Assembly (NCBI GenBank): GCA_040235415.1
Contig: JBECKR010000286.1
Location: 1-36,439 of the forward strand
Origin: JBECKR01 sp040235415
Lineage (GTDB): Bacteria > Acidobacteriota > Polarisedimenticolia > Polarisedimenticolales > Polarisedimenticolaceae
Direction of reading: 5' to 3'
Length of the DNA stretch: 36,439 nt
Of the stretch, positions 7,436 through 15,908 are shown piece by piece. The translations under genes were made by a program, and so were the position numbers. Under the pieces are notes generated by a model. That model was not told the origin of the DNA. It made no database searches and was given only the letters and a program-made list of their open reading frames with translations. How positions within the stretch are numbered: position 1 is the first letter of the stretch; each line of letters starts with the position of its first letter.

Positions 7436-8077
7436 CTACCTCGCGCGCTCGAGGGCCTGCAGCAGCCCCGCGACGGCATCCTCGATGCGGTCCGCCGCGA
7501 CGACCGCGGAGACGACGGCGACGCCGTCGGCGCCGGCCTCGAGCACCGCGCGGACGTTGCCGGCGTCGATCCCGCCGATCGCCAGGATCGGAACTCGCGT
7601 CGCGGCGCGCACCGCACGGACGGTCTCGAGACCGACCGGCAAAGCGGCGTCCGGCTTCGTGCCGCGCGCCTCGAACACCGGGCCGACGCCGAGGTAGTCG
7701 GCTCCGGCGCGCTCCGCGGCGATCGCCTCCTCGACCGACCCCGCCGACACGCCCAGGATCGCGCCGTGTCCCACGATCGCGCGTGCCGCGCCGGGAGCGG
7801 CGTCCTCGCGTCCGACGTGCACCCCGTCGGCGCCCGCGGCGGCGGCGACCGCGGGGCGGTCGTTCACGATCAGCAGCGCTCCCGCCTCGCGCGTGATCGT
7901 GCGGATCTCGCGCGCGACCGCGAGCAGCGCCGCGTCGTCGGCCTCCTTGTCTCTGAGCTGGACGAGCCGCGCGCCCGCGCCGACGGCGCGCCGCGCGATC
8001 TCGACGTGCGAGCGGCCGCGAGAGAGGCGGGCGTCGGTGACGACGCAAAGGCGATGCGCCGACGGCTCGTACCTCAA
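7436..8077 (-). CDS. thiE: Thiamine phosphate synthase
   Basis: A 213-residue TIM-barrel ThiE, joining HMP-diphosphate and thiazole phosphate to give thiamine monophosphate. Motifs in order: VQLRDKEADD, IVNDRPAVAAAAGADGVHVGRED, YLGVGPVFEARGTKPDA and ILAIGGIDAGN. The start is TTG at 8077, overlapping the stop of the AIR-synthase-like gene as TTGA. The first residues MRYEPSAHRLCVVTDARL fit the family. Its product is the substrate of ThiL, encoded 5 nt downstream, so the two are almost certainly co-translated. Confidence 0.95.
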   Translation of the reverse strand: MRYEPSAHRLCVVTDARLSRGRSHVEIARRAVGAGARLVQLRDKEADDAALLAVAREIRTITREAGALLIVNDRPAVAAAAGADGVHVGREDAAPGAARAIVGHGAILGVSAGSVEEAIAAERAGADYLGVGPVFEARGTKPDAALPVGLETVRAVRAATRVPILAIGGIDAGNVRAVLEAGADGVAVVSAVVAADRIEDAVAGLLQALERAR

Positions 8078-9162
8078 CGTGCCTCCGCGGCGGCCTTGCC
8101 GAAGGCCGCCCAGAACGGATCGACCCGCGGGTGCTCGAGCGGACGCTCGGTCCCGGACTCGAGCAGCCGGATCCCCTTGCGGGCCGGTACGGCCTCGCCC
8201 ACGACGCTGGCCGGAATGCCCCTACGTCGCAGAAGGTCGAGCACGCGATCCGAGCGGTGCGGGCGGCAGGTCACGATGAGCGTGCCCTCGCTGATCGAGA
8301 CGTAGGGGTCGATCCCGAACAGGTCGCAGACGCGCGCGACATCGTCCTGGATCAGGACCGCCGACTTGTCGATCGCCATCCCGACGCGCGACGCCGTCGC
8401 GACCTCGACCAGCCCGCCCCACACGCCGCACTCGGTCGCGTCGTGCATCGCCGTTACGCCGTCGTCGCGGACCCCGGCCCGGACCGCGGTGAGCGCGTCG
8501 TCGACGGTCGACATCTGCCCGAAGATCTTCTCCGCGCGCCTCGCGACGCGCGCGCCGTAGCGCTCCGCCACGCGATCCGGGAAGGTCACGGCGAACAGGC
8601 CGGCGGCCTCGATCGCGGCACCCTTCGTCACGATGACGTGATCGCCGACGCGCGCCATGTCGGGCGTGACGTAGGAGTCGCGGTCGCCGACCGCCATGAC
8701 GGTGGCGCCTCCGACCATGGGGTACTCGCAGCCTTCGTAGCGCCCGGTGTGGCCGGTGACGATCGCGATCCCGAGCGCCTCGCACTCGCGGTGGATCGTC
8801 GTCCACATGCGCTCGAAGCCGGACGGGTCCAACGAGAGCGGCAGGTTGAGATCGATCGTCATCCAGGTCGGCGCCAGGCCCGAGGTGGCCGCATCCGACG
8901 CGAGGATGTGCACCGCGAACCAGGCCGAGCGCTCCCAGCCGTAGGGCGGGACGATGAACACCGGGTCGGTGGTGAGAGCCATGACGCGGCCGCCGCCGAT
9001 ATCGACCACGCCGACGTCGACTCCGTGGCGCGGTCCTACCAGGACGTCGCGGCGACGGCGTCCCAGCGCCGGATAGATGATCTCGTCGAACACCTCGCGG
9101 GAGATCTTCCCGATCGCGGGGAACTCGGCCGGCACCTTCGGTCTGCGGCGATTCCGGGCCAT
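8074..9162 (-). CDS. AIR-synthase-like protein (PurM/HypE/ThiL superfamily)
   Basis: A 362-residue member of the AIR-synthase-related superfamily (PurM, HypE, SelD, ThiL), whose members bind ATP and activate phosphate, formyl or carbamoyl groups. Visible are DIGGGRVMALTTDPVFIVP near the N-terminus, a GHTGRYEGCEYPMVGG segment, VTKGAAIEAAGLFAV, and the C-domain signature MHDATECGVWGGLVEVA. It is not ThiL (encoded next door) and lacks the SelD Cys/Sec motif and PurM-specific regions. It is closest to the uncharacterised HypE-like 'AIR synthase family protein' group. ATG at 9162 is used; another ATG at 9170 is out of frame. Overlap with thiE suggests a role linked to that operon, but no reaction can be assigned. 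Confidence 0.85.
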   Translation of the reverse strand: MARNRRRPKVPAEFPAIGKISREVFDEIIYPALGRRRRDVLVGPRHGVDVGVVDIGGGRVMALTTDPVFIVPPYGWERSAWFAVHILASDAATSGLAPTWMTIDLNLPLSLDPSGFERMWTTIHRECEALGIAIVTGHTGRYEGCEYPMVGGATVMAVGDRDSYVTPDMARVGDHVIVTKGAAIEAAGLFAVTFPDRVAERYGARVARRAEKIFGQMSTVDDALTAVRAGVRDDGVTAMHDATECGVWGGLVEVATASRVGMAIDKSAVLIQDDVARVCDLFGIDPYVSISEGTLIVTCRPHRSDRVLDLLRRRGIPASVVGEAVPARKGIRLLESGTERPLEHPRVDPFWAAFGKAAAEAR

Positions 9163-9200
9163 GGCGCCATGATAGCCCACGGTGCGCCGCCTCCCGGCGC

Positions 9201-10010
9201 TCAGCCGGCGACGAGACGACCGGCGAGCGCGAGCAGGAGCGCTCCCACGGCGAGCCGGTACCACGCGAACACCCGGAACGAATGCGTCGAGACGTAGCGC
9301 AGCAACCATCGCACGGTCGCCCACGCCACGACGAACGACAGCGCGAACGACAGCGCGAGCCAGCCGGCGTCCCCGGGCTCGAGGAACGCCCGGTTCTTGA
9401 CGAGGTCGTACAGCGTCGCCGCGAACATCGTCGGGATCGCCAGGAAGAAGGAGAACAGCGTCGACGTCCGCCGGTCGAGCCCGAGGACGAGGCCCCCCAG
9501 GATCGTCGCGGCGGACCTCGAGAAACCGGGCCACAGAGCGAAGCACTGCGCAACGCCGATCCCCAGGGCCTGCGTCCAGCGGATCGAATCGACGTCGAGC
9601 ACCGTGGGCCGGCGCGGCCGCGACTCGACGACGAGGATCGCGAGCGCCCCGGCGACGAGCGCCAGCGCGACGGTACGGACCGAGAACAGGTAGGCGGAGA
9701 TCCAGTGGTGAACGGCGAGGCCGAGCGCCGCGGCCGGAACGAACGCCACGCCGAGATTGAGCGCGAACGCACGCGATTCCGCGCGTCGCGGAAGCCCGGC
9801 GGCCGCCGCGAGCAGCCGGCCGCGGTACTCCCACACGACCGCGAGGATCGCGCCTAGCTGAATGAAGATCTCGAACACCTCCGCCCGCTTGCCGTGGAAC
9901 CCGAGCAGCGTCGACGCCACGATGAGGTGTCCGGTCGAGGAGATCGGAAGGAACTCCGTCAACCCCTCGACGATGCCGAGCACGACCGCGATCCAGAACA
10001 TCGGCGTCAC
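9201..10010 (-). CDS. uppP: Undecaprenyl-diphosphatase UppP/BacA
   Basis: A 269-residue polytopic membrane enzyme that dephosphorylates undecaprenyl diphosphate to recycle the lipid carrier of peptidoglycan and O-antigen synthesis. It also gives low-level bacitracin resistance. Both signature motifs are present: EGLTEFLPISSTGHL near the start and PGFSRSAATILGGL in the middle (usual PGxSRSGxTI, here Ala for the second Gly). About eight hydrophobic segments are visible. GTG at 10010 is preferred: it overlaps the RND gene stop (GTGA) and has GGGGAG 7 nt upstream. ATG at 10001 is possible but lacks a ribosome site. Confidence 0.95.
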   Translation of the reverse strand: MTPMFWIAVVLGIVEGLTEFLPISSTGHLIVASTLLGFHGKRAEVFEIFIQLGAILAVVWEYRGRLLAAAAGLPRRAESRAFALNLGVAFVPAAALGLAVHHWISAYLFSVRTVALALVAGALAILVVESRPRRPTVLDVDSIRWTQALGIGVAQCFALWPGFSRSAATILGGLVLGLDRRTSTLFSFFLAIPTMFAATLYDLVKNRAFLEPGDAGWLALSFALSFVVAWATVRWLLRYVSTHSFRVFAWYRLAVGALLLALAGRLVAG

Positions 10011-12595
10011 GCGTCCGCTCCCCGCTCGTCCGCCCGCCGGCCGTCGTCCCGGCCCATCATCGCCGGCACGAGCGTCAGAGCCGTGACGAGACAGGTCAGC
10101 GAGCCGATGCACGCGACGAGCCCGAAGCTCCGGAGCGCCGGGTAGCTTCCGAGCACGAGCGTGCCGAACCCCGCGATGTTGGTCAGCGCGGCCATGACGA
10201 CCGCCTTGCCGGTCTCCAGGAGGCCCGGCTCGACGCGGCCGCGATGGCCGTGCATGCGATGCACGAGATGGATGCTGTAGTCGATGCCGACGCCCAGGAT
10301 CATGGTCGCGACGAACGCGTTGACGTAGTTCAGCTCGATTCCGAGCACCCGCATCGCGCCGAGCATCATGAGCACGCCGCACACGAGCTGCAGCATCGCG
10401 ATCGACGTCAGCTTGAGGCTGCGAAAATCGACGAGGAGGAGCACGAACACGAGGACCAACCCGACGACGACCGCCCGGGGCGCCTCGCGCGAGAAGAACC
10501 TGCGGAGCTCCCGGCCGACGACGTTCGTCCCGGTCACCACGATCCCCGGGTCGCCGTCCGAAAGCGCCTGGACCAACCCCGGCGGCGGCGTCCGCTTCCA
10601 GCGCGGATCGCGGGTGAACAGGTACGTCACGACGCGCACCTTGCCGCCGCTCTCGCGGACGTAGCGCTCGACGAGACGCCCGAGCCCCTGGCGCACGAGG
10701 TCGTCGAGCGTGATCGGCCGCTCAGGCCGCAGGAACCGCTCCATCCGGGCGAGGTAGCCCCCGAAGGCGTCCTCCCGGAATCCGTTCTCCCGCAGGCCTC
10801 GAATGAAATCGCGCCGGATGCGCTCCGGATCGAAGGCGTCGTCCTTGCGGTCGCGCACCGCACGGATGACGGCCTCCTGCTCGGCGAGCGGCGGGAGGTA
10901 GGTCAGGATCGAGTCGTAGCTTCCGATGGTGCCGTCGGCGAGGAACGGCCGCAGCCTTTCCTGGATCTCGGCGGTCAGCGCGATCGCCTCCGCCCGCGTG
11001 TCGGCTTCGGCGATCGCCATCATGTACGAGAGCGAGGCGTCGAACGTCTGTGCCAGCTCGTGCTGCACGACGCTCGCCTCGGTGCGGTTGCTCCGCAGGG
11101 CGTTGATCGAATCGTCGAAGTCGAGCCGGGTCGCGAGCCAGCCGCCGGCGACCGTCGCGATCGCCGTCGCGACGAGGACGGCGCGGCGGTGTCTCACGGA
11201 GAACGGGATGAGCCGTTCGAGTCCGAACGACTGCAGGTGCAGCTTGCGGATCGAGTCTACCTTGCGCCGCCGCACGCCCTCGTTCCACTTGATCATCGCG
11301 GGCAGCATGAACACGATCGCTACGCCGCACAGCAGGATGCCGCTCCCGATGAGGAATCCGAGGTCGAACAGGCCCCGGAATCGGCTGATGCACATCGCGT
11401 AGAACGTGCCGGCGGACGTGATGGCGCCCGTGAACACCCCGAGGCCGGTCTCCCCGACCATCGCCTCCGTCGCCGCGGCGAGGTCGAGGCCTCGCCGCCG
11501 CTCCTCGATGTAGCGCGCGTACATCACGATGGTGAAGTCCGTGCCGAGCCCCATCAGCAGCGCCGTGAACGACGACGTCGCCGCGTTCAGTCGGTGCAGG
11601 ACGAGGAACGCGAGCACCGCGGTGAGCGCCTGCCCGACGAGCAGCGGAATGCTGGAGTACAGCAGGGCCGCGAAGCGCCGGTAGCACAACCAGTACAGCG
11701 CCGAGACGGCCAGAAGCGAGACCCAGAGATTGCGCTTGACGTCGGCCCGGATGAGGTCCGACTCCTCGAGGGCCATGGCGTAGTTGCCGCCGAAGCGGAC
11801 GGTCACCGGCGAGGCGGACTCGTCGTCGCCGGCGAGCTCCTCGCGGACCGCCGCGGCGGCGGATCGCGCCTCGTCGAGCAGCCGCCGGTCGAAATCGAGA
11901 TCCTGCGACGGCTTCGTCGGCTTCACCAGCATGATGAGCTTGGTGTTGTCGCGCGACAGGTAGTACCCGTCCGAGAGGTCGATCTTGAACGCACCGCGGG
12001 AGCCGGCGAGGCGGTTCAGGAACAGGGGCATCAAGCCGAGCGGATCGTACCGCAGCATCTGCTCCGCGACGGGCGAGGCCGGCGAGGCCAGCATCAGTCG
12101 GTCCTCGCGGAGCTTGCGATCGATGGCGCCGGTCGAGAGCTTTTGCGCGAGCTCGGGAATCTCGGAAGGCGGCAGGAAGAGCAACGCGTTGCGGTAGAAC
12201 AGCTCGAGGAAGTCGGCGTCGAGACGGAAACGGTACTCCACGTCCTCGATGTCCTCGTCGAGGCTCCGGAGGCGTTCCGCGTAGAGGTCGGCGAAGTCCT
12301 CGAGATCGTCGGGGCCGGCCTTTTTCCCGGCGTCGAGAACGACGATGAGATAGTCGATGGAACCGAATTCGCGAACCGCGGACTTGAACGCGTCGACCTG
12401 GCGGTTGCCGGCCGGGATGAGCTTCAGGATGTCGGATTCGAGCTCGAGGCGGGACGACATCACGACGCCTGCGACCACCGCCAGGAGCGCCATGAGGAAC
12501 ACGAGACGGTAGTGCTCGCGGCTGAACCGCTCCACCCGGAGAAGGAGCCGTTGCTTCCTCCCCAGGGCCGGTCCGCCGCGCGGGGACTCGCTCAT
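10007..12595 (-). CDS. RND/MMPL-superfamily exporter
   Basis: An 862-residue RND-superfamily transporter with the MMPL layout: one TM segment (LVFLMALLAVVAGVVM), a large periplasmic domain, a block of TM segments including MGLGTDFTIVMYARYIEERRRG, a second TM plus periplasmic domain, and a last TM block with LGVGIDYSIHLVHRMHG. The acidic residues in GTDF and GIDYS are where proton-relay residues lie in the family. Size and architecture resemble hopanoid transporter HpnN and other lipid exporters; substrate is unknown. ATG at 12595 follows AAAGGA. It is the first gene of the operon and overlaps uppP by 4 nt, so lipid-carrier or envelope-lipid traffic is a reasonable inference. Confidence 0.85.
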   Translation of the reverse strand: MSESPRGGPALGRKQRLLLRVERFSREHYRLVFLMALLAVVAGVVMSSRLELESDILKLIPAGNRQVDAFKSAVREFGSIDYLIVVLDAGKKAGPDDLEDFADLYAERLRSLDEDIEDVEYRFRLDADFLELFYRNALLFLPPSEIPELAQKLSTGAIDRKLREDRLMLASPASPVAEQMLRYDPLGLMPLFLNRLAGSRGAFKIDLSDGYYLSRDNTKLIMLVKPTKPSQDLDFDRRLLDEARSAAAAVREELAGDDESASPVTVRFGGNYAMALEESDLIRADVKRNLWVSLLAVSALYWLCYRRFAALLYSSIPLLVGQALTAVLAFLVLHRLNAATSSFTALLMGLGTDFTIVMYARYIEERRRGLDLAAATEAMVGETGLGVFTGAITSAGTFYAMCISRFRGLFDLGFLIGSGILLCGVAIVFMLPAMIKWNEGVRRRKVDSIRKLHLQSFGLERLIPFSVRHRRAVLVATAIATVAGGWLATRLDFDDSINALRSNRTEASVVQHELAQTFDASLSYMMAIAEADTRAEAIALTAEIQERLRPFLADGTIGSYDSILTYLPPLAEQEAVIRAVRDRKDDAFDPERIRRDFIRGLRENGFREDAFGGYLARMERFLRPERPITLDDLVRQGLGRLVERYVRESGGKVRVVTYLFTRDPRWKRTPPPGLVQALSDGDPGIVVTGTNVVGRELRRFFSREAPRAVVVGLVLVFVLLLVDFRSLKLTSIAMLQLVCGVLMMLGAMRVLGIELNYVNAFVATMILGVGIDYSIHLVHRMHGHRGRVEPGLLETGKAVVMAALTNIAGFGTLVLGSYPALRSFGLVACIGSLTCLVTALTLVPAMMGRDDGRRADERGADA

Positions 12596-12723
12596 CCGTC
12601 CTTTCGCTCCGGGCCCCCGGGCCGGCGCCGGGCGACGCCGCCGGCTCGTCCGCAACTCGCTTTGCGAACGGGGGTTACGCCGCCCGCGGGCCGGTTTCGA
12701 CTCCCGCTCGGTCCGAAAGCCGG

Positions 12724-12752
12724 ATTATTTCGTTCCGGGGCGGGCCCGTCAA
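12724..12752 (-). promoter_or_regulatory. Sigma-70-type promoter of the seven-gene operon
   Basis: Minus strand: TTGACG (12752..12747), a 17-nt spacer and AATAAT (12729..12724), each hexamer 5 of 6 to consensus. Predicted start is near 12717, giving a leader of about 120 nt before the RND exporter ATG. The leader shows no thiamine-riboswitch motif. It is among the best -35/-10 matches I found. Confidence 0.5.
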
Positions 12753-12854
12753 GCGCCGTCCGGCGTGGTATCCTGCTCCGCCGTGGCCGGACCCGTTCCC
12801 GCGGGTCGCCGAACCGGATCCTCTCCGGAAAACCACCTTCACGCGAGGTTCGAC

Positions 12855-14081
12855 ATGGCATCGACGAACACCGGGATCTCCGCCCTCGAGCTCGTCCGTC
12901 TCGAGGACCTCTACGGAGCGCATAACTACCACCCGCTCGACGTCGTCCTGAGCCGCGGCGAAGGCGTGTGGGTCTGGGACGTCGAAGGGAACAAGTATCT
13001 CGATTTCCTCGCCTCGTACTCCGCGGTGAATCAGGGTCACGTCCATCCCAAGATCCGCGAGGCGCTCGTGCAGCAGTCGGCGAGGCTCACGCTGACGTCG
13101 CGGGCGTTCCGCAACGACCAGCTCGGCCTGCTCTACAAGGAGGTCTGCGAGCTGACCGGCTACGGCCGCATGCTGCCGATGAACTCGGGCGCCGAGGCGG
13201 TCGAGACCGCGATCAAGGCGGCCCGCAAGTGGGGCTACGAGATCAAGGGCGTGGCGGACGGCCGCGCCGAGATCTTGGTGTTCTCCGGCAACTTCCACGG
13301 CCGCACGACCACGATCGTGGGGTTCTCGGACGAGGCGCAGTACCGCGACGGGTTCGGACCGTTCACACCGGGGTTCCGGCTGCTGCCCTACGGCGACCTC
13401 GAGGCGGTCCGAGCCGCGATGAACGAGAACGTCGTCGCGGTCCTGGTCGAGCCGATCCAAGGCGAGAGCGGCATCATCGTGCCGCCGGCCGGGTACCTCG
13501 CCGGGCTCGAGGCGCTGTGCCGCGAGCGGCGCGCGCTGCTGGTGGTCGACGAGATCCAGTCCGGGCTCGGGCGCACCGGCAAGCTGTTCGCGTTCGAGCA
13601 CGAAGGCGTGCGTCCGGACGTCGTGATCATCGGCAAGGCGCTCGCCGGCGGCTTCTATCCGGTCTCGGCGATCCTGGCGGACGACGAGGTCATGTCGGTC
13701 TTCCACCCGGGCGACCACGGCTCGACGTTCGGAGGCAACCCGCTCGCGTGCGCCGTCGCGCGCAGCGCGGTCCGGGTCCTCGTGGAGGAGAAGCTGGTCG
13801 AGAACTCCGCCGAGCTCGGCCGGTACTTCCTGGAGAGGTTGCGCGCCATCTCGAGTCCGGCCATCCGCGAGGTGCGGGGCCGGGGGCTGTGGATCGGGCT
13901 CCAGCTCACGAGCGACGCCGGCGGGGCGCGGCGCTACTGTGAAGCGCTCATGAAGAAGGGCCTGCTCTGCAAGGAGACCCACGTCGACACGATCCGGTTC
14001 GCTCCCCCGCTCGTGATCGACCGCGATCAGCTCGACTGGGCGCTCGAGCGTGTCGAGCAGGTGTTCGCCGAGCTGTCCTGA
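12855..14081 (+). CDS. rocD: Ornithine aminotransferase
   Basis: A 408-residue class III PLP aminotransferase of the ornithine type, converting ornithine and 2-oxoglutarate to glutamate semialdehyde and glutamate. Visible: LEDLYGAHNYHPLDVVLSRG (typical OAT N-terminus), MNSGAEAVETAIKAARKWGY, EPIQGESGIIVPPAGYL, VVDEIQSGLGRTG, VIIGKALAGGFYPVSA with the PLP lysine, and GSTFGGNPLACA. ATG at 12855 follows GAGG; an upstream in-frame ATG at 12765 would add a non-conserved 30 residues. It is divergent from the RND operon and followed by an inverted repeat. With carbamate kinase elsewhere in the window it hints at arginine/ornithine catabolism, without proof of linkage. Confidence 0.93.
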   Translation: MASTNTGISALELVRLEDLYGAHNYHPLDVVLSRGEGVWVWDVEGNKYLDFLASYSAVNQGHVHPKIREALVQQSARLTLTSRAFRNDQLGLLYKEVCELTGYGRMLPMNSGAEAVETAIKAARKWGYEIKGVADGRAEILVFSGNFHGRTTTIVGFSDEAQYRDGFGPFTPGFRLLPYGDLEAVRAAMNENVVAVLVEPIQGESGIIVPPAGYLAGLEALCRERRALLVVDEIQSGLGRTGKLFAFEHEGVRPDVVIIGKALAGGFYPVSAILADDEVMSVFHPGDHGSTFGGNPLACAVARSAVRVLVEEKLVENSAELGRYFLERLRAISSPAIREVRGRGLWIGLQLTSDAGGARRYCEALMKKGLLCKETHVDTIRFAPPLVIDRDQLDWALERVEQVFAELS

Positions 14082-14096
14082 AGGCCCTCGGGGCGA

Positions 14097-14118
14097 TGTC
14101 CGGCGGTTGTGCCGGACA
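14097..14118 (+). terminator. Hairpin after rocD
   Basis: TGTCCGGC, loop GGTTGT, GCCGGACA form a perfect 8-bp stem starting 15 nt after the rocD stop. The following sequence is not U-rich, so intrinsic termination is plausible but not certain. Confidence 0.42.
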
Positions 14119-14124
14119 ATGCCC

Positions 14125-14153
14125 TTGTGCCGGCGGGGTTTCGGGACTAAACT
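14125..14153 (+). promoter_or_regulatory. Candidate promoter for the zinc-ribbon gene
   Basis: TTGTGC (14125-14130), 17 nt, TAAACT (14148-14153): 3 of 6 and 4 of 6 to sigma-70 consensus. It sits right after the rocD hairpin in a 257-bp gene-free gap and would give a leader of about 180 nt. I see nothing else clear in that gap. Confidence 0.25.
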
Positions 14154-14338
14154 TTGTTTCCGAAGCTTACCGGAACGATCGTCAGCGGCGGTTCGTCGGC
14201 GACCTCGCGAATCGCGACCCACGACCCCCGCGCGTGTGCCCGCCCCGACAGGAACGGAGATTCGATGCGGTCCGCGGATACGGGACCGCCGACGCCGTGC
14301 CCGACAACGCCCGGGCCGAACGATCGCAGGAGGACTGC

Positions 14339-14788
14339 ATGGCCATGAAGTACCGTCAGCGCGGCTACCGCGAGTCGGAGCGGCGCGACGAGCGCGATCG
14401 GGACCAGCGCCCCAGGGCGCAGCCGTTGTCTCCCGAACAGCGCGCTCAGGTCCGCGCCCTGCGGCACGCCACCGACCGCGAGGCGGCCGAGGTGGTGCGC
14501 TGCCCGACCTGCGGGCGGAACGTGCAGGCGTTCGGGGCGATCACGAAGGACACGCACTGTCCGCACTGTCGCGCGGACCTGCACTGCTGCCGGACCTGCC
14601 TGCACTTCGACTCCGGTGCGCGCTGGGAGTGCCGGGCCGACATCGCCGAACGGGTTCCCGACAAGGGTCGCGCGAACGACTGCCCGAAGTTCGAGCCGCG
14701 CCTCGTGCTCGACGCGACCGGCAAGCGCGTCAACGCTCCCCGCTCGGACGATCCGAAGTCGATGTTCGAGAGCCTGTTCAAGCGCTGA
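14339..14788 (+). CDS. Small zinc-ribbon protein of unknown function
   Basis: A 149-residue soluble protein. The first 40 residues are highly charged (Arg/Glu/Asp-rich) and likely disordered. A cysteine-rich centre follows: CPTCGRN, CPHCRADLHCCRTCLHFD, WECRADIAERVPDKG and NDCPKFEPR. The pairs of CxxC suggest at least one zinc ribbon plus a second Cys cluster. The C-terminus ends in SMFESLFKR. ATG at 14339 follows AGGAGG by 6 nt; an in-frame ATG at 14096 would add unsupported sequence. The metallopeptidase-like gene starts 4 nt after its stop. I do not recognise a named family with certainty. Confidence 0.78.
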   Translation: MAMKYRQRGYRESERRDERDRDQRPRAQPLSPEQRAQVRALRHATDREAAEVVRCPTCGRNVQAFGAITKDTHCPHCRADLHCCRTCLHFDSGARWECRADIAERVPDKGRANDCPKFEPRLVLDATGKRVNAPRSDDPKSMFESLFKR

Positions 14789-14792
14789 GCCG

Positions 14793-15908
14793 ATGACGCC
14801 ACGGACTCCCGCCCGTCGACGTCCCCCGGCGGTGGCGCGGTGGGCGCTCGCGGTCGCGGCGCTCGCGTTCGTCTCGCCGCTCGCGGCCACCGAATGCGAG
14901 GAGATCCCCCTCCTCGGCCCGCCGTACCCGGTCCGGGCGGTGCTGTCGTTCCACGCCGGACTGTTCCACTGGCTCGACTCCCTGGCCGGGCTCGACGGAC
15001 CGGGACTGAGCGCCGGCAAGACGATCCCCGCGCACCGCGAGGACTACATCCGGAGATTCGGCAAGCCCGACGACGCCGCCCGAGCCGCGCTGCAGCGCTT
15101 CGCGGCGGCCCGGGTGCGGTTGCTGCAGTCCCAGGCCGAGCGCCTGGGCTCCGGGGAGCGGGCCGATCTCCTCGCCCCGCTCCGCGCGGTGTTGGACGCG
15201 TGCTCCGAGGAGGAGGCGAGGAACCGCCTCTCCCGGTTGATGGACCCGGCGACGCTGTCCGACATCGAAGCCGGGCTCGATCGCTTCCGGGAGGAGTACC
15301 GCACCATCTGGCGCGACGGCGACGTCCCGAGGCGCTTCGTCGCCGCGGTCCGCGGCGACCATCGCTCCGCGAAGCTCTCCGAGATCTTGGGCAAGGTCGC
15401 GGCGTTCTACGGGTTCGACGCCCCGCCGGAGCCGGTGCCGCGGGTCGTCTTGGTCCCGGTCGCCCGCGGCTACGGGACGCACGCCATGGCCGTCGGAGAG
15501 GATCTGCTGATCGAGCTGCGCGCCGACGACGGTCTGTCGGAGACCGCCAGCGTGATCGTCCACGAGAACGCGCACTTCCTGTTCGAGCGGATGCCGCGGG
15601 CGCGTCGCGACGCGCTGGCCGCGGTGCTCGCGCGGCACGGCGACGCCGGCCGGCACGCCTGGGACGTCCTGCGCGAGGCGCTCCCGACCGCGCTCGGACA
15701 GGGGGTGGCGGATCGGCACTTCCGGCCGATCGCCTGGTCGCGGCGCCAGCCCTGGTACCACCGCGACGATGTCGATCGTTACGCCAAGGCGATCTACCCG
15801 CTGGTCCGGGACGCGCTCGCGTCCGGGAAGAAGTTCGACGCGGCGTTCCTGGAGCGCGCCTGGGCGGCGAAGCCCGATCTCGGGACCGGGGCCGCTACTC
15901 GCCGATGA
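14793..15908 (+). CDS. Exported HExxH (gluzincin-like) protein
   Basis: A 371-residue protein with an N-terminal signal sequence (RRRPPAVARWALAVAALAFVSPLAA, cleavage probably before TECEE) and a helix-rich body. A zinc-protease motif lies in VIVHENAHFLFERMP, where HENAH fits HExxH. A possible third ligand is the Glu of LREALPTALGQG downstream. The region resembles no peptidase family I can name, so proteolytic activity is inferred from the motif alone. ATG at 14793 is 4 nt after the zinc-ribbon stop, implying coupling. Its 3' end overlaps the oppositely oriented YjbQ-family gene by 14 bp. Confidence 0.75.
   Translation: MTPRTPARRRPPAVARWALAVAALAFVSPLAATECEEIPLLGPPYPVRAVLSFHAGLFHWLDSLAGLDGPGLSAGKTIPAHREDYIRRFGKPDDAARAALQRFAAARVRLLQSQAERLGSGERADLLAPLRAVLDACSEEEARNRLSRLMDPATLSDIEAGLDRFREEYRTIWRDGDVPRRFVAAVRGDHRSAKLSEILGKVAAFYGFDAPPEPVPRVVLVPVARGYGTHAMAVGEDLLIELRADDGLSETASVIVHENAHFLFERMPRARRDALAAVLARHGDAGRHAWDVLREALPTALGQGVADRHFRPIAWSRRQPWYHRDDVDRYAKAIYPLVRDALASGKKFDAAFLERAWAAKPDLGTGAATRR

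Noticed and set aside
12596..12717. Thiamine (TPP) riboswitch in the leader of the operon containing thiE and thiL
   Set aside because: The 120-nt leader lacks the conserved CTGAGA and ACC-x-GATC-type elements and is simply GC-rich.
10244..12925. 893-codon plus-strand open frame opposite the RND exporter
   Set aside because: Composition is a typical antisense shadow (His/Arg/Asp/Glu rich), with no domain recognised. The minus strand encodes a coherent 12-TM transporter.
12675..14222. 515-codon minus-strand open frame opposite ornithine aminotransferase
   Set aside because: It mirrors the aminotransferase reading frame, and the plus strand carries all OAT motifs.
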